Of a stretch of 64,000 bases of DNA, positions 42,394-52,192 are shown piece by piece. The notes beneath the pieces were generated by a model. That model had not been told where the DNA came from, searched no databases, and saw only the letters and a program-made list of their open reading frames with translations. The position numbers and the translations under genes were made by a program. This stretch comes from Skeletonema tropicum (Eukaryota; Bacillariophyta; Thalassiosirophyceae; Thalassiosirales; Thalassiosiraceae): contig CM074133.1 of assembly GCA_037178625.1 (NCBI GenBank), positions 3,348,001 to 3,412,000 on the forward strand, given 5' to 3'. How positions within the stretch are numbered: position 1 is the first letter of the stretch; every line of letters begins with the position of its first letter.

Positions 42394-43314
42394 TCACTTC
42401 ATGACCGTATTTTGATACAATTCTTCGGCTGTCTCCCTTTGAGGACTCTTGGTTGCATTTACAGCTGCCTGGTGTGCACGGAGAGCAGCAGCAAGGTCCT
42501 CTTTGCTGACTACACCATTCCTAAATTCTTCCATCAGCGCTGTCATCGATTTGACGTGTCCCTGTGTGGCAGCGATGATCCAATGTTTCCGCGCTCTCTC
42601 AAAATTGTCATTTCGGAGTTCATTCACTCCAAGAAGGTGTCTAGCTGTGGGATGACCACCAATCGCAGCCTCTTCCAGATGGTACATTGCCTTCCCCCTG
42701 TCCTGCTCAACACCCCGACCAAATTGACACAAACAAAACAATTGATAATGCGCCTCAACATCTCCCAATTGTGCAGCCTTTGTCCAATACTCGAATGCTC
42801 GGATAAAATCTCCTTTGCTGTATTGTTCTCCTCCCTCTTGGAAAATTGCAGTGGGGTCATTCATCTCAATTCTTTTCATCCTTTGTTTATCAACTTCCTC
42901 ATGCTTTTCGGGTGTTGCTTCTCGACAGAATGGGCATGACGGAACTAATGATGCTTTTATCTCTCTCAATCTATTGGCACAATGGCAGCCTTTACAAATG
43001 ATTTTACTGCAACACATCATCATTACGGATTTCGTTAGATCAAACTGCAGAGGCAAACAGCAGATCGGGCAGTCCCCAAGATAACTTCTTTCCGGTTGCT
43101 TGAATAATAACTCATCACGTAATTCAGCCGCCCGTTTCATGCAGTCTCTCTTGTGTTTCGGCCAATGATTTCTTTGACACGCTATGCTGCAATATTTAAC
43201 GATATGGCAACCATTGCACTTCTTCAATTTGACGCTTTCAACTTCTGCTACGCCGCAGGAAGCGCAACACAACATCATGAAATTATTGTCATTATCGTTC
43301 TCTTCACCGCTCAT
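42394..43314 (-). CDS. MYND/RING-like/SEL1 protein, intact
   Basis: ATG at 43314 gives 306 aa. MYND finger CASCGVAEVESV, KKCNGCHIVKYCSIAC, HKRDC; RING-like cluster CPICCLPLQFD, CCSKIICKGC, CPFCREA; SEL1 repeats (KAAQLGDVEAHYQLFCL, EEAAIGGHPTARHLLG, KHWIIAATQGHVKSMTAL) and tail RAHQAAVNATKSPQRETAEE. All ligands of both Cys clusters are present. Start motif atttcaccgctcaaaaa follows at 43315. The unit upstream is split by about 1.1 kb of inserted repeat elements (43485-44560) between the 5' block and the ghost sequence. Confidence 0.87.
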   Translation of the reverse strand: MSGEENDNDNNFMMLCCASCGVAEVESVKLKKCNGCHIVKYCSIACQRNHWPKHKRDCMKRAAELRDELLFKQPERSYLGDCPICCLPLQFDLTKSVMMMCCSKIICKGCHCANRLREIKASLVPSCPFCREATPEKHEEVDKQRMKRIEMNDPTAIFQEGGEQYSKGDFIRAFEYWTKAAQLGDVEAHYQLFCLCQFGRGVEQDRGKAMYHLEEAAIGGHPTARHLLGVNELRNDNFERARKHWIIAATQGHVKSMTALMEEFRNGVVSKEDLAAALRAHQAAVNATKSPQRETAEELYQNTVMK

Positions 43315-43744
43315 ATTTCACCGCTCAAAAATGCCGTCAGGAGAAGACTGCAGAGGAAGATATTTAATACCCCGCGATGGTGACTCAGCAGGGTTCTAAC
43401 AACAACGAGTAGAAGGAAGAGGAGGCTGGCCGCTGGCCGCAATGGATAAAGTGAAGAGTGAAGAGGCAACAACAAAAAATTACCATACTGTTCTATTGAC
43501 TTCAGCTTGCAAGTCGAATCTTAATAACAGACTGATGGTGACAAGTAAGGTATCGATGAGATCCTAATGGCCAAGAGATGAAGATTACCACTGCAAGTAA
43601 GGTCAAAAGCCTTCTAGTTACTGTGTTATTGAGGGTCGTAGGAAGCCATTTTTCACCATGGTCTGGGTCCTTTTTGATGGTTGATGGCTTGTAAGTGCCG
43701 CATTAACGTAGGAACTAATATTAAATGAAACGGTACTGATATCC

Positions 43745-44190
43745 AAGCTTCGTTCAAAGCTTGAGCTTGTTTAAATGGGTTAGTCGAGCGAAGCAGAGCT
43801 TACCGGTCATTTCGCTTGAAATTCCTGTCCGTCCGTCCGTCGTGGACAAAAATCAAACCCTCTGACAATTTGGTGGGAAGGCCAACCCAAAATCAAACCA
43901 CCTGAAATTTGGCGCGACATCAGTCCGAAAAGAATAGATGAGAAATGAGAAATGAGAAGATGGAATAGAGAAGCAATAGCGTTGTGAATAGAGGGATTAA
44001 AGATATATAATGCTTATGACATGGACAACGGTGTATCGCTTGCAGATATAAGGAGAGAAGCAACATTCAAAGCGAATTGTGATACTTATGGAATGAATTT
44101 CAGCCACCGTCTCATTAAAGCATGCAGAGACATAATACTAATATAGCTCATCACCGTTTAAACAAGTTGTGTCTTTACGAAGCTTGAGCT
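43745..44190. mobile_element. Element with AAGCTT-type inverted ends
   Basis: The left end, atccaagcttcg...aagcttgagcttgtttaaa (43744-43777), is matched in inverse by gtttaaacaag...cgaagcttgagc at 44156-44191. Words ccaagcttcg also occur at 54895 and at the window's right end (63980), so this is probably a dispersed MITE. No open frame inside. Confidence 0.45.
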
Positions 44191-44278
44191 GCTGCGTACA
44201 ATTTTATCGGAAGCCACACTCAATTGACTCGACTGCAAAAACTTCAAGTTGGAGGAAATTGGAGGAGGTTGCTTAATC

Positions 44279-44411
44279 GTGTACCACTCAGCACATTTTC
44301 TACCCACATAATCACAAACGGCGGACAGATCTGCACAAAGAGGAGAAACTGACGTTTGTAGAAAAAAAATGGAGTCGAAATTCCCACGAGAAAAAAAGTT
44401 GAGTGGTACAC
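44279..44411. mobile_element. 133 bp MITE-like hairpin
   Basis: Perfect 12 bp inverted ends: gtgtaccactca (44279-44290) and tgagtggtacac (44400-44411). No target duplication could be set with certainty. Confidence 0.6.
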
Positions 44412-44559
44412 AAAATAGGTGCTTGCAAATTCATCTCAATGGAACAGTACTTATTTACGTGTGAGGCAAAACGGCAGATATTTTACTCACAAGTCGGAGT
44501 AGCAAAATTTTCATGCCCTTGCGGTTCTCAGAACATTAATTTGGCAAAACGGCACACCG

Positions 44560-44944
44560 AATTCGCACCCTGCGAGTCTCGAACGGGACTCCCATCTCAT
44601 TTCTAGCGCGTTAGCTTTTACATACCACTGGATTTCACAGCAAACTCTGGTGACATATCAATTGCTACTGGACTTTCATGCAGGCTGTCACTGTCGGGTC
44701 CAGTGACACGCTTGGCGGCTCCATCATTCACCATCCACCATCACGTTGGAAGCAGGTGCTTCTGGTTTGCCAATGCTGGGCATGCTAATGCTACAATACC
44801 TTTGTCATTGCGGCTGGTGACTCTCAATCATCAGATGGCGGTAGCATATCCATAGAAGCAGGCGACGGACCCAATCAGAAACAGGGCGGAGCAGTGACAA
44901 TCTCCGCAAATATACCCGGGTAGGTATGTATCACAATTACAACA
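44560..44944 (+). repeat. Ghost Gly/Ser/Thr-rich sequence, copy 3
   Basis: Starts cgagtctcgaacgggactcc with CATCTCATTTCTAGCGCG at 44597-44614; carries a private catcattcaccatccaccat expansion near 44725. It reads in pieces like copy 2. Confidence 0.6.
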
Positions 44945-45296
44945 TGTGGATTTTGGCTTGAAGTAGGAAGCGTTCTTGCTTTTGCAGATACTTTCAACCT
45001 CTCTAGAGAGAGATCTCTACTCTTGTTCGTTTCACTCTTTTTTGTAAGGAGGTCCGCTACTCTGACTCTGCCAGTCCACAACAATAATTGGGCGTGATGC
45101 CAAATAATAAGAATGTGCATCAATACCAGCACCCTTCAACAATACTCTAAGCAGTTACATAATTTTTTTCTATGAATTTATCTACTGCTCCATGGCCAAT
45201 CGCAACTGCATCATTCCCCTTTGTTCTTTCCCTCCTATTCATTGCTATCCCTTCTTGCCAAGATCGAGAATCGCGTTCGAACAAATAACTGCCTAA
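44945..45296. repeat. Array 3' block of the 45.3 kb gene
   Basis: Same block as at 30618-30966, with a small internal deletion after cttgcttttgc. Confidence 0.85.
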
Positions 45297-46068
45297 TCAT
45301 TTCTTGGCCCTATTTCGATAGAATTCTTCGGCTGCCTCCCTCTGCGGACTCTTGGTTGCATCTACAGCGGCCTGATGCTCACGAAGAGAGAAGGAACCTC
45401 GCACTTGGATGACCACCAATGGCAGCTTCTTCAAGATGGTGAATTGACTTTCCCTCATCCTTCTCAACGCCATCCCCACTATCATACATAGATGACAGTT
45501 TCAAATGCGCATCGGCATTCCCCAATCGTGCAGCCTTTGCATAGCACTCAAATGCCCCACTATAATTTCCTTTCTTGTATTGATCTACTCCTTCATCGAT
45601 CAGCGCAAATGGATCATTCGCCTCTACCCTTTTCATCCTTTGCTTATCAATTTCTTCATCAGTTTTGGGCAACGGCTCCCTACAGAATGGGCACGATTGT
45701 TCAAGCCTCACCTCCGCCTCTCGTAACTTATTAGCATAATCGCAGCCATTGCAAATTAATTTGCTGCAACACATCATCATACTACATTTTTCATCATCAA
45801 GCGGCAGGGGCAAACAGCAAATTGGGCAGTCCCCCTTGTGGCTGCTCTCTGGTTGTGTAAATAATAATTCATCACGTAATTCAGCCGCTCGTTTTTTGCA
45901 GTCCCGCTTATGTTGCTTCCTATGCTCCTTCTGACATTTAATACTACAATATTTCACGAGATAGCAACCATTGCAGTTCTTCAATTTGATGCCATCAACT
46001 TCTGCAATGCCACAGGAAGCACAACTTGATTTGCTCAACATCGTGCCACTATCGTTCCCTTCGCTCAT
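45297..46068 (-). pseudogene. MYND/RING-like/SEL1 gene with internal deletion
   Basis: ATG at 46068. MYND (CASCGIAEVDGI, KNCNGCYLVKYCSIKC) and RING-like (CPICCLPLPL, CCSKLICNGC, CPFCREP) parts and the first SEL1 repeats are intact to EEAAIGGHPSAR. Then about 50 codons of the third repeat are missing, and the frame shifts near 45385-45400 so the first frame ends FLLSS. The expected tail, REHQAAVDATKSPQREAAEE to YRNRAKK, follows in the +1 frame and stops at 45297. The shortened protein (229 aa) would keep both zinc clusters, so it might still be made, but relative to the family it is truncated. Confidence 0.82.
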
Positions 46069-47131
46069 ATTTAACCGCTCAAAAATGTGTGTCAGCAGAA
46101 GATTAAAGAAGATAATGCCCCGTGATGTCGTCTCCGCAGCGTTCTACCAATCAACGAAGCTAGAAGGTGAAGGAAGCAAGAGGAGGCCGGCCGCCGGCCG
46201 CGATGATAAAACAAAGAGAAGTATTGTAACAAAAATGACGAAGAGTGAATACGCTCCTCGAGTCTCGAGTGGGACTCCCATCTCATTTCTAGCGCGTTGA
46301 GCAAAGCTGGACTTCGAGTGGACCTCACAGCAAACTCAGGTGACGCAGCATTGCTATTGGACTTTCCACGTCTGCATGTGGCGAGAGTTGTTTTCACAGT
46401 AGGGTCCAGTGACACGCTTGGCGGCTCCACGACGTTGGAAGCGGGTGCTTCCGGTTCTCTACCTCTACCACTACCTATGCCTATGCCAAATGCCAATGCT
46501 GGGGCTGGGGATGGGGGTGCTACCTTTCTGGCCTGTGACTCTCAATCATCAGATGGCTTAGCATGAACATAGAAGCAGGCGGCGGACCCAATCAGGGCTG
46601 GAGCAGTGACAATCTCGGCAAATATTACCACGGGTAGGTATGAATATGTATCACAATAATATGTGGGTTACGGCTGGAAGTAGGGTAGGAAGAGGAAGCG
46701 TAGAAGACTGAAGAAGATGATACCCATACCCCGCGATGCTGTCTCCACAGGGTCCAACCAATCAACGAAGTAGAAGTAAGAGGCAGGCGTGCTGGTGCAT
46801 TGTAGTGCTTGGAAACAAAAAATGACAAAAAATAAATTCTTTGACCAAAGAAATCAACTGGAAGAACAAGAGGAAAGATCGCAGAGTGAGAGGGTGTTGC
46901 TCTCACTCTAGACCAATGGGATATTCACCCTAACCCTCTAAGAGGTTTTGTTGTAAGTCCCGACAAACAGCTGTGGGTACCAGATTGAATAATCTTTCAA
47001 ATTTTTCTAGAGTCAAATAAATAAATACAAAGTTAATCAGATTAGATGTTGATATTGCATTATTGTAGCCATTTCCAAACATTTTGAAGAAGGATGACAT
47101 CTGTTCCGCTCAAGCACGTTAGGGATCTCAT
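46069..47131. repeat. 5' block, ghost copy 4, and an orphan 5' block
   Basis: 46069-46250: array 5' block (start motif atttaaccgctcaaaaatg). 46255-46680: ghost copy 4 (TANSGDAALLLDFPRL, LGGSTTLEAGASGS, DSQSSDG). 46695-46800: orphan 5' block (gaagactgaagaagatga, ccaatcaacgaagtagaag) joined directly to ctggaagtaggg, so a gene and its 3' block were deleted. 46810-47131: nothing recognised. Confidence 0.7.
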
Positions 47132-47830
47132 TCAACAAATGACACCTCTGGATTTCTTTTCGGCTGCTTTCCTAAGCGGACTTTTGGTAGCATCGATAGC
47201 TACCTGGTGTGCACGGAGAGCAGTAGCAAGGTCCTCTTTTTCGACAAATCCCCTCTTGAATACATCCATCAGGGCATTGGTAGAACCATCATGTCCTTGT
47301 GTGGCAGCGATGACTAAATGTTTCACTTCTCTCTCAACATTGCCATTGATCATCTCATGTATTCCAATATTGTTTCTCACAGAGGAACGTCCACCAATAG
47401 CAATAGCAATAGCAGCCTCTTCTAGTTCTAGATGGTACATTTCCTTCCCCCTGTCCTTCTCAACGCCTTCACCATTGGTGATACAAGCCTGACAGTTTAT
47501 AATGCACCTCAGCATTTCCCAATCCAGCAGCTCTTCTCCAACATCGTACTCAACTGCACCACTGTAGTCCCCCTTTTCATATCGTTCTGATCCGCAACTG
47601 GATCATTCGCCCTACTCTTTTCATCCTTCGCTCATAACTTTGTTCTTTTGTGACACATTGTGCTCAACAGAATGGGCACGTATACTCAAGTTCAAGTCTT
47701 CTTTCCCTCATCCTCTCAACATCAGCATAAATGCAGCCATTACAAACGATTTACTACAGCAAAGATTCATGGAAGATTTCGATCCCTCAAGCGGTAAAGG
47801 GATGATCAACCACTGCTATGCCTAGTGATA
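47132..47830 (-). pseudogene. Heavily decayed MYND-family gene
   Basis: Minus strand. From 47830 downward pieces read PLPLEGSKSS, an ICNGC-like remnant (NGCIYADVERM), YTCPFC followed by a stop, and ERRMKRV; from 47515 a longer open piece reads CQACITNGEGVEKDRGKEMY, IGGRSSVRNN, KHLVIAATQGHDGSTNALMD and RAHQVAIDATKSPLRKAAEK. The MYND finger is absent and at least four frame changes separate the pieces. A small in-frame expansion gives EEAAIAIAIGG. This is the oldest-looking pseudogene of the array. Confidence 0.8.
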
Positions 47831-48329
47831 CGCAGCTATTTCATCCTATCGCACGTCACATCCTACGACTACGACCCCACTCCAGGTCAACATCATCGTC
47901 GTTCCTACTTCAATTGTGACTCTTCGGTACACTCTTCATAAGGTGTACGCAAGCTACATGGCCACCTACCGTCCACACATCAGCTGCTGGTGCTGGTCAG
48001 ATCCTGTCCCAAGTAGCGCCCTTATTCCCTCGCATATGATGGTACATTTGCTGCCACTCTTTCTCTATCGGGATGATTGATGCTTAGCGTTTCCATTTTC
48101 GTATGAATGAGAGGTGTAGAGGTAGATTGTAGTTACAAAAGATGTAAATTATTTATGACACGAAATGATGTGATCTTGATCTTAGCCTTAGCCCCCTTGA
48201 GAGATGTTCCACACCTTATCGCGTCGGACGTCTTGGTGTTCCCAGCACTTGCTCAGCAGAATTTGGATATCATTTTGCTCATCTTCGTCTTCATCAGCAT
48301 CCTTACTCCCTACAGACTGTGACTGTGAT
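47831..48329. other. Spacer related to the window's left edge
   Basis: 47945-48115 shares words with 1-270 (gcaagctaca, taccgtcca.acatc, gggatgattg, cattttcgt). No gene supported. Confidence 0.4.
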
Positions 48330-48610
48330 GTTCGAGTTGAAGACTTTCAAAGAGAGAGACCTCTATTCTTGCTCATCTCACTCTGTCTTTCTTGTAAGGA
48401 GGTCGGACTACTCTGTTAGCTAACCTAACCTATAACTGCAATACGAATGTGAATCAAATCCAGCAGCCTTACAAAAACCAAAGAGGTAATATAATATTTT
48501 TCTATGCATTTATCAACTCCTATATGGCCAATCGCAACTGCATCATTCCCCTTTATTTTGAACTCCTACTTGCCGAGATCGAAATCACGTTCGAACAAAC
48601 AACTGCCTAA
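48330..48610. repeat. Array 3' block of the 48.6 kb gene
   Basis: Shortened copy of the 3' block (gaagactttcaaagagagag, tcttgtaaggaggtc, cttgccgagatcga) ending at the stop of the gene. Confidence 0.8.
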
Positions 48611-49516
48611 TCATTTCTTGGCCATATTTCGATAGTATTCTTCGCCTGTCTCCCGTTGAGGACTCTTGGTAGCATTTACAACGGCATGGTGTGCACGGAG
48701 AGCAGCAGCAAGGTCCTCTTTGCTGACTACACCATTCCTAAATTCTTCCCTCAACCATGCCAACGAGCCATCGTTTCCTTGTGCGGCAGCGATCATAAAA
48801 TGTTTCAATGCTCTCTCAGTATTGTTATTTCGGTATTCCGCACATCCAAGATTGTGTCTAGCATCTGGATGACCACCAATCGCAGCCTCTTCCATATGGT
48901 ACATCATCTCCTCCCAATCCTTCTCAACACCCTGACCTTTCAAATACAAAAATGACAGTTGATGATGTGCATCGGCATATCCCAAATTAGCAGCCTTTTT
49001 CCAATATTCAATTGCTCGGCTATACCCCCCTTTGCTGTATTGTTCTCCTCCCTCTCGGAATATAGCAGCTGAATCATTCGCCTTAATTCTTTTCATATTT
49101 TGTTTTTCACTTTGTGCAAAGGTTTTGGGCGTCGGTTTTCGGCAGAATGGGCACGATGATTTCAATGAAGCTTCCCTCTCTCGTATCTGAAGGGCATAAT
49201 CACAGCCATTGCAAATCACTTTGCTGCAACACGTCATCATTGTAGATTTCGATATATCAATCGGCATGGGTAAACAGCAGATCGGGCAGTCACCGCGATG
49301 CGTACTTTCCGGTTGCTTGAATAATAATTCGTCACGTAACTCAGCGGCCCGTTTCTTGCACGCTTCTTCGTGATCTGATTTATGCTTTGTCTGACATTCA
49401 TCGCTGCAGTATCGAACGAAATCACAAGCGTCGCATTCCTTCAATTTGATGTCATCAATTCCTGCAATGCCGCACGAGGCACAACTCAACATGTCATCGT
49501 CGTTCCCTTCGCTCAT
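48611..49516 (-). CDS. MYND/RING-like/SEL1 protein, intact
   Basis: ATG at 49516 gives 301 aa. MYND finger CASCGIAGIDDI, KECDACDFVRYCSDEC, HEEAC; RING-like cluster CPICCLPMPID, CCSKVICNGC, CPFCRKP; SEL1 repeats (KAANLGYADAHHQLSFLY, EEAAIGGHPDARHNLG, KHFMIAAAQGNDGSLAWL); tail RAHHAVVNATKSPQRETGEE. The MYND segment (DACD, SDEC, HEEAC) is closer to the gene at 12662 than to its array neighbours, while the RING-like and tail parts match the 38.1 and 42.4 kb genes, which suggests gene conversion or a mosaic origin. Confidence 0.87.
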   Translation of the reverse strand: MSEGNDDDMLSCASCGIAGIDDIKLKECDACDFVRYCSDECQTKHKSDHEEACKKRAAELRDELLFKQPESTHRGDCPICCLPMPIDISKSTMMTCCSKVICNGCDYALQIREREASLKSSCPFCRKPTPKTFAQSEKQNMKRIKANDSAAIFREGGEQYSKGGYSRAIEYWKKAANLGYADAHHQLSFLYLKGQGVEKDWEEMMYHMEEAAIGGHPDARHNLGCAEYRNNNTERALKHFMIAAAQGNDGSLAWLREEFRNGVVSKEDLAAALRAHHAVVNATKSPQRETGEEYYRNMAKK

Positions 49517-50956
49517 ATTTCACCGCTCAAGACTAAAGAAGATAATACCCCGTGATGTCGTCTCCACAGTGTCTGCCAATCAACGAAGTAGGAGCAAGAA
49601 GATAATAGAGGCACGCAGGGCCCGGTGCGATTGAGTGTCAACATGCAACATGCGATGCAGGATGCAGCGCAGCACCTAGCACCCTAAAAACTAAAAAAAC
49701 TAAAAAATGACGAAGCATGAGTTTGTGGTGATGGACAGTCAGACGGGTGGAGGGTGTAGGACGGGTGGCATCATTTGCCCGGAGGGCATGGCACCCGGGT
49801 GCTTTTTTCAGATTTTGCTCCGGCAGGCGGTCACTAACAAGCGCTACATAGTTGTGACCGGAAATTCGCACCTGGGTACTTTTTTTCAAAGCCTCCGGCG
49901 GCGGGATTTGGTACCAGGGTTGAGTATTACATTACCAGCTAGGTAGGGATGTACCGGTATGTTCATACTTCCAGCACGAGTTGCCCGGAGAAATGGCACC
50001 CGGGTACCAAAGCTGCGGCATTTCATGTTTGGCTAGCCGGGTGCCATTCAAAAAGGTGCTTCGGCGGTCAAAAAAGGTACGAGGGTTATGTAAGAATTCC
50101 TACGTAGACTTTCTACGGATGACACCCGTCCTGGATCCGAGGGTGTCTTCCTCCCAATTTAGGTCTATGTACTTCTACATATGTAGGTACTTCGAACTTA
50201 CCGCCCCTGCCATAGCCCTGCCATTCTCTTTTGGTTGTTCTCCAACCAATGCACTCAATGTAGTGTGTGGGTTTTTCGGCATCGGTTGTCTCTAGAGATA
50301 GTTTTAAGCTTCCCACTCCCCACCCCGACTCCATCTCATTTCTGCTTGAGCTGCAAGTGCTTGATCTGGGATCCGCTGGATCTTAAGTGGGGACCTCAAT
50401 CTTGCAACTGGAAGTGCATTCACAGCAAATGTTGAATGACCATGAAGTACCAGTGTATCTACCTGACCGACTGTGTCTGTTGGTCGTGCTCGCTCTTACA
50501 GCTTCCTTCGGGATACTATTGCAACAAGACCAGCTCATCGTGCAGAGGAGACTTCAGTGGCTATTAATACTGATTGCTGATCTCATGAGAAGGAGGGATT
50601 GAAAAGAAACGTTCTACCAAAGCTTGGAAGTAAGCTTCAAACTATCGCCAAACCTCTTCCGTTGATGTACGACTGGACCACAAAGGGCCTTGACGATAAT
50701 CGAACACACAGAGGAGAGAATAGGTTAGCGGAAAGCTGATTAATAGCAACTACTAATGATCTCTGGGTGCATGAAAGAATCTTTGAAATGATTGCTGATC
50801 ATTATTTATGTTATTCTGCGCCCCAGAGTTCCCTAAGTTTCTAACTCTGACCCGTTTCCGTCACTATCCACGAATTCACTCATATTGGATAGTGTATTCA
50901 ATCACTTGCTCTTGGCACTTGAACCCTACTCAAACTTATTACAAAATATGTAGCAT
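49517..50956. other. 5' block, CACCCGGGT repeats, flank of the 51 kb gene
   Basis: 49517-49600: array 5' block. 49780-50070: repeated gcacccgggt(g/a)c words in both orientations (49791, 50000, 50037), no gene. 50325-50480: weak ghost copy. 50535-50950: 3' flank shared with 35540-35645 and 37670-38020. In this copy it is continuous, while at 35.6-37.7 kb it is interrupted. Confidence 0.65.
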
Positions 50957-51871
50957 CTAAATTGTATTCTGTGAGAGCAAGAGTGCAGCTGATGCATCTC
51001 TCTGAGGACTGCTCATTGCATCCACGGCAGCTTGATATGCACGGATAGCCGTGGCAAGGTCCTCCTTTTTCACAGATCCCTCTAGATAACGCAGTTTGAG
51101 ATTCTTCAATGACAGATCATGCCCAAGACTTGCAGCGATCATATAATGCTTCACTTCCCTTTCAAACCTTCCATTTTCGCCATCCATCACGGCAAGATTG
51201 CACCTAGCTCCCGGATGACCAAGAATCGTAGCTTCTTCCAAATGATAAAGTTCCTTTTTCTTGTCTTGCTCAACAAATCCGTCCCTGTACATTGTCGACA
51301 ATTGGTAATGTGCATCCGCGTCGCCCAATGCACATGCCTTTGTGAAGTAATCAAATGCATTATCATAGTCCCCTTCATGATAGAAGCGTGTGCCCATGTG
51401 ACGAATTGCAACCGGATCATTCATCTCAACTCTTTTCATCCTTTGCTTTTCACATCCTTCCTCTGTTCCGGGCGCAGCTTCTCGGCAAAATGGGCAGAAT
51501 AGTTGTTGTGGCAGAGATTTGCCACTCTCGAGTAACGAGACTTCATTGGCAAGTTGACACCCTCTACAAATGACTTTGCTGCAGCAGTCCGTCATAATAT
51601 TCGAACCAAGCAAGAGAGGTAACATACAGATCGGACAGTCCCCAAGATGGCTACTCTCCGGTTGCCTGAATAATAGCTCGTCACGTAATTCCGCCGCACG
51701 TTTCTTACACGCTCGCTTGTGCTGCGGACGATGATTCTTCTGACACATGACGCTGCAGTATCGAACGAGATAGCAAGCGGTGCACCTCATCAATTTGACG
51801 TCATCAACCTCCGCAATTCCACAGGAAGCGCAGCATCTCGTGTCGCCATCCGGCTCATTTGTCTTGCTCAT
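50957..51871 (-). CDS. MYND/RING-like/SEL1 protein, intact
   Basis: I choose the ATG at 51871 (MSKTNEPDGD, then CCASCGIAEVDDV), giving 304 aa as in the rest of the family; an in-frame open stretch continues up to 52060 but is unlike the relatives. MYND finger RCTACYLVRYCSVMC, HKRAC; RING-like cluster CPICMLPLLLG, CCSKVICRGC, CPFCREA, with a longer insertion (LLESGKSLPQQLF) before the last pair. SEL1 repeats ACALGDADAHYQLSTMY, EEATILGHPGARCNLA, KHYMIAASLGHDLSLKNL; the tail diverges (RAYQAAVDAMSSPQRDAS). It is the most divergent intact member. Its upstream sequence attcgacacgtctacc is not the usual start motif. Confidence 0.83.
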   Translation of the reverse strand: MSKTNEPDGDTRCCASCGIAEVDDVKLMRCTACYLVRYCSVMCQKNHRPQHKRACKKRAAELRDELLFRQPESSHLGDCPICMLPLLLGSNIMTDCCSKVICRGCQLANEVSLLESGKSLPQQLFCPFCREAAPGTEEGCEKQRMKRVEMNDPVAIRHMGTRFYHEGDYDNAFDYFTKACALGDADAHYQLSTMYRDGFVEQDKKKELYHLEEATILGHPGARCNLAVMDGENGRFEREVKHYMIAASLGHDLSLKNLKLRYLEGSVKKEDLATAIRAYQAAVDAMSSPQRDASAALLLSQNTI

Positions 51872-52192
51872 ATTCGACACGTCTACCACAAGTGCACGGT
51901 TCCAATCGAAACCTAGCCCAGGCTCAATGTACTTGTGACTGTTTGAGCCACTGCTCAGAAATGCCCCCCGCTGAGCATGATTGATTTCAAAAGAAAAAAG
52001 ATATACTTGCCTCCATACAAACGCTTTCATGATTGATTTCTTGCCGGAAAATGACCACAAGATGCGACCAAGTAAGTTGCTTCGCCAAAATTATGCTATG
52101 AAGCAACAACACAAAGATTGGTATTTCTGAGACGCCTACGAAACCAAGTACTTCATCAAAAGAGTTTTTCACTACATATCACCAATCTTACT
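51872..52192. other. Spacer between two array genes
   Basis: No gene, block or repeat recognised; the usual 5' and 3' blocks are absent here. Confidence 0.4.

Larger units (their letters stand above)
43315..44559. other. 5' block followed by nested repeat insertions
   Basis: 43315-43475 is the array 5' block. Then come: the inverted right copy (43485-43750) of the repeat at 40555; an element bounded by ccaagcttcgttcaaagctt (43748) and its approximate complement near 44155-44190; and a small MITE at 44279-44411. (gtcc)n at 43828-43840 is a short microsatellite. Confidence 0.65.

Noticed and set aside
51872..52060. Longer N-terminus for the 51 kb MYND gene
   Set aside because: The extension is not seen in any paralogue, and the ATG at 51871 gives the usual family length and start.
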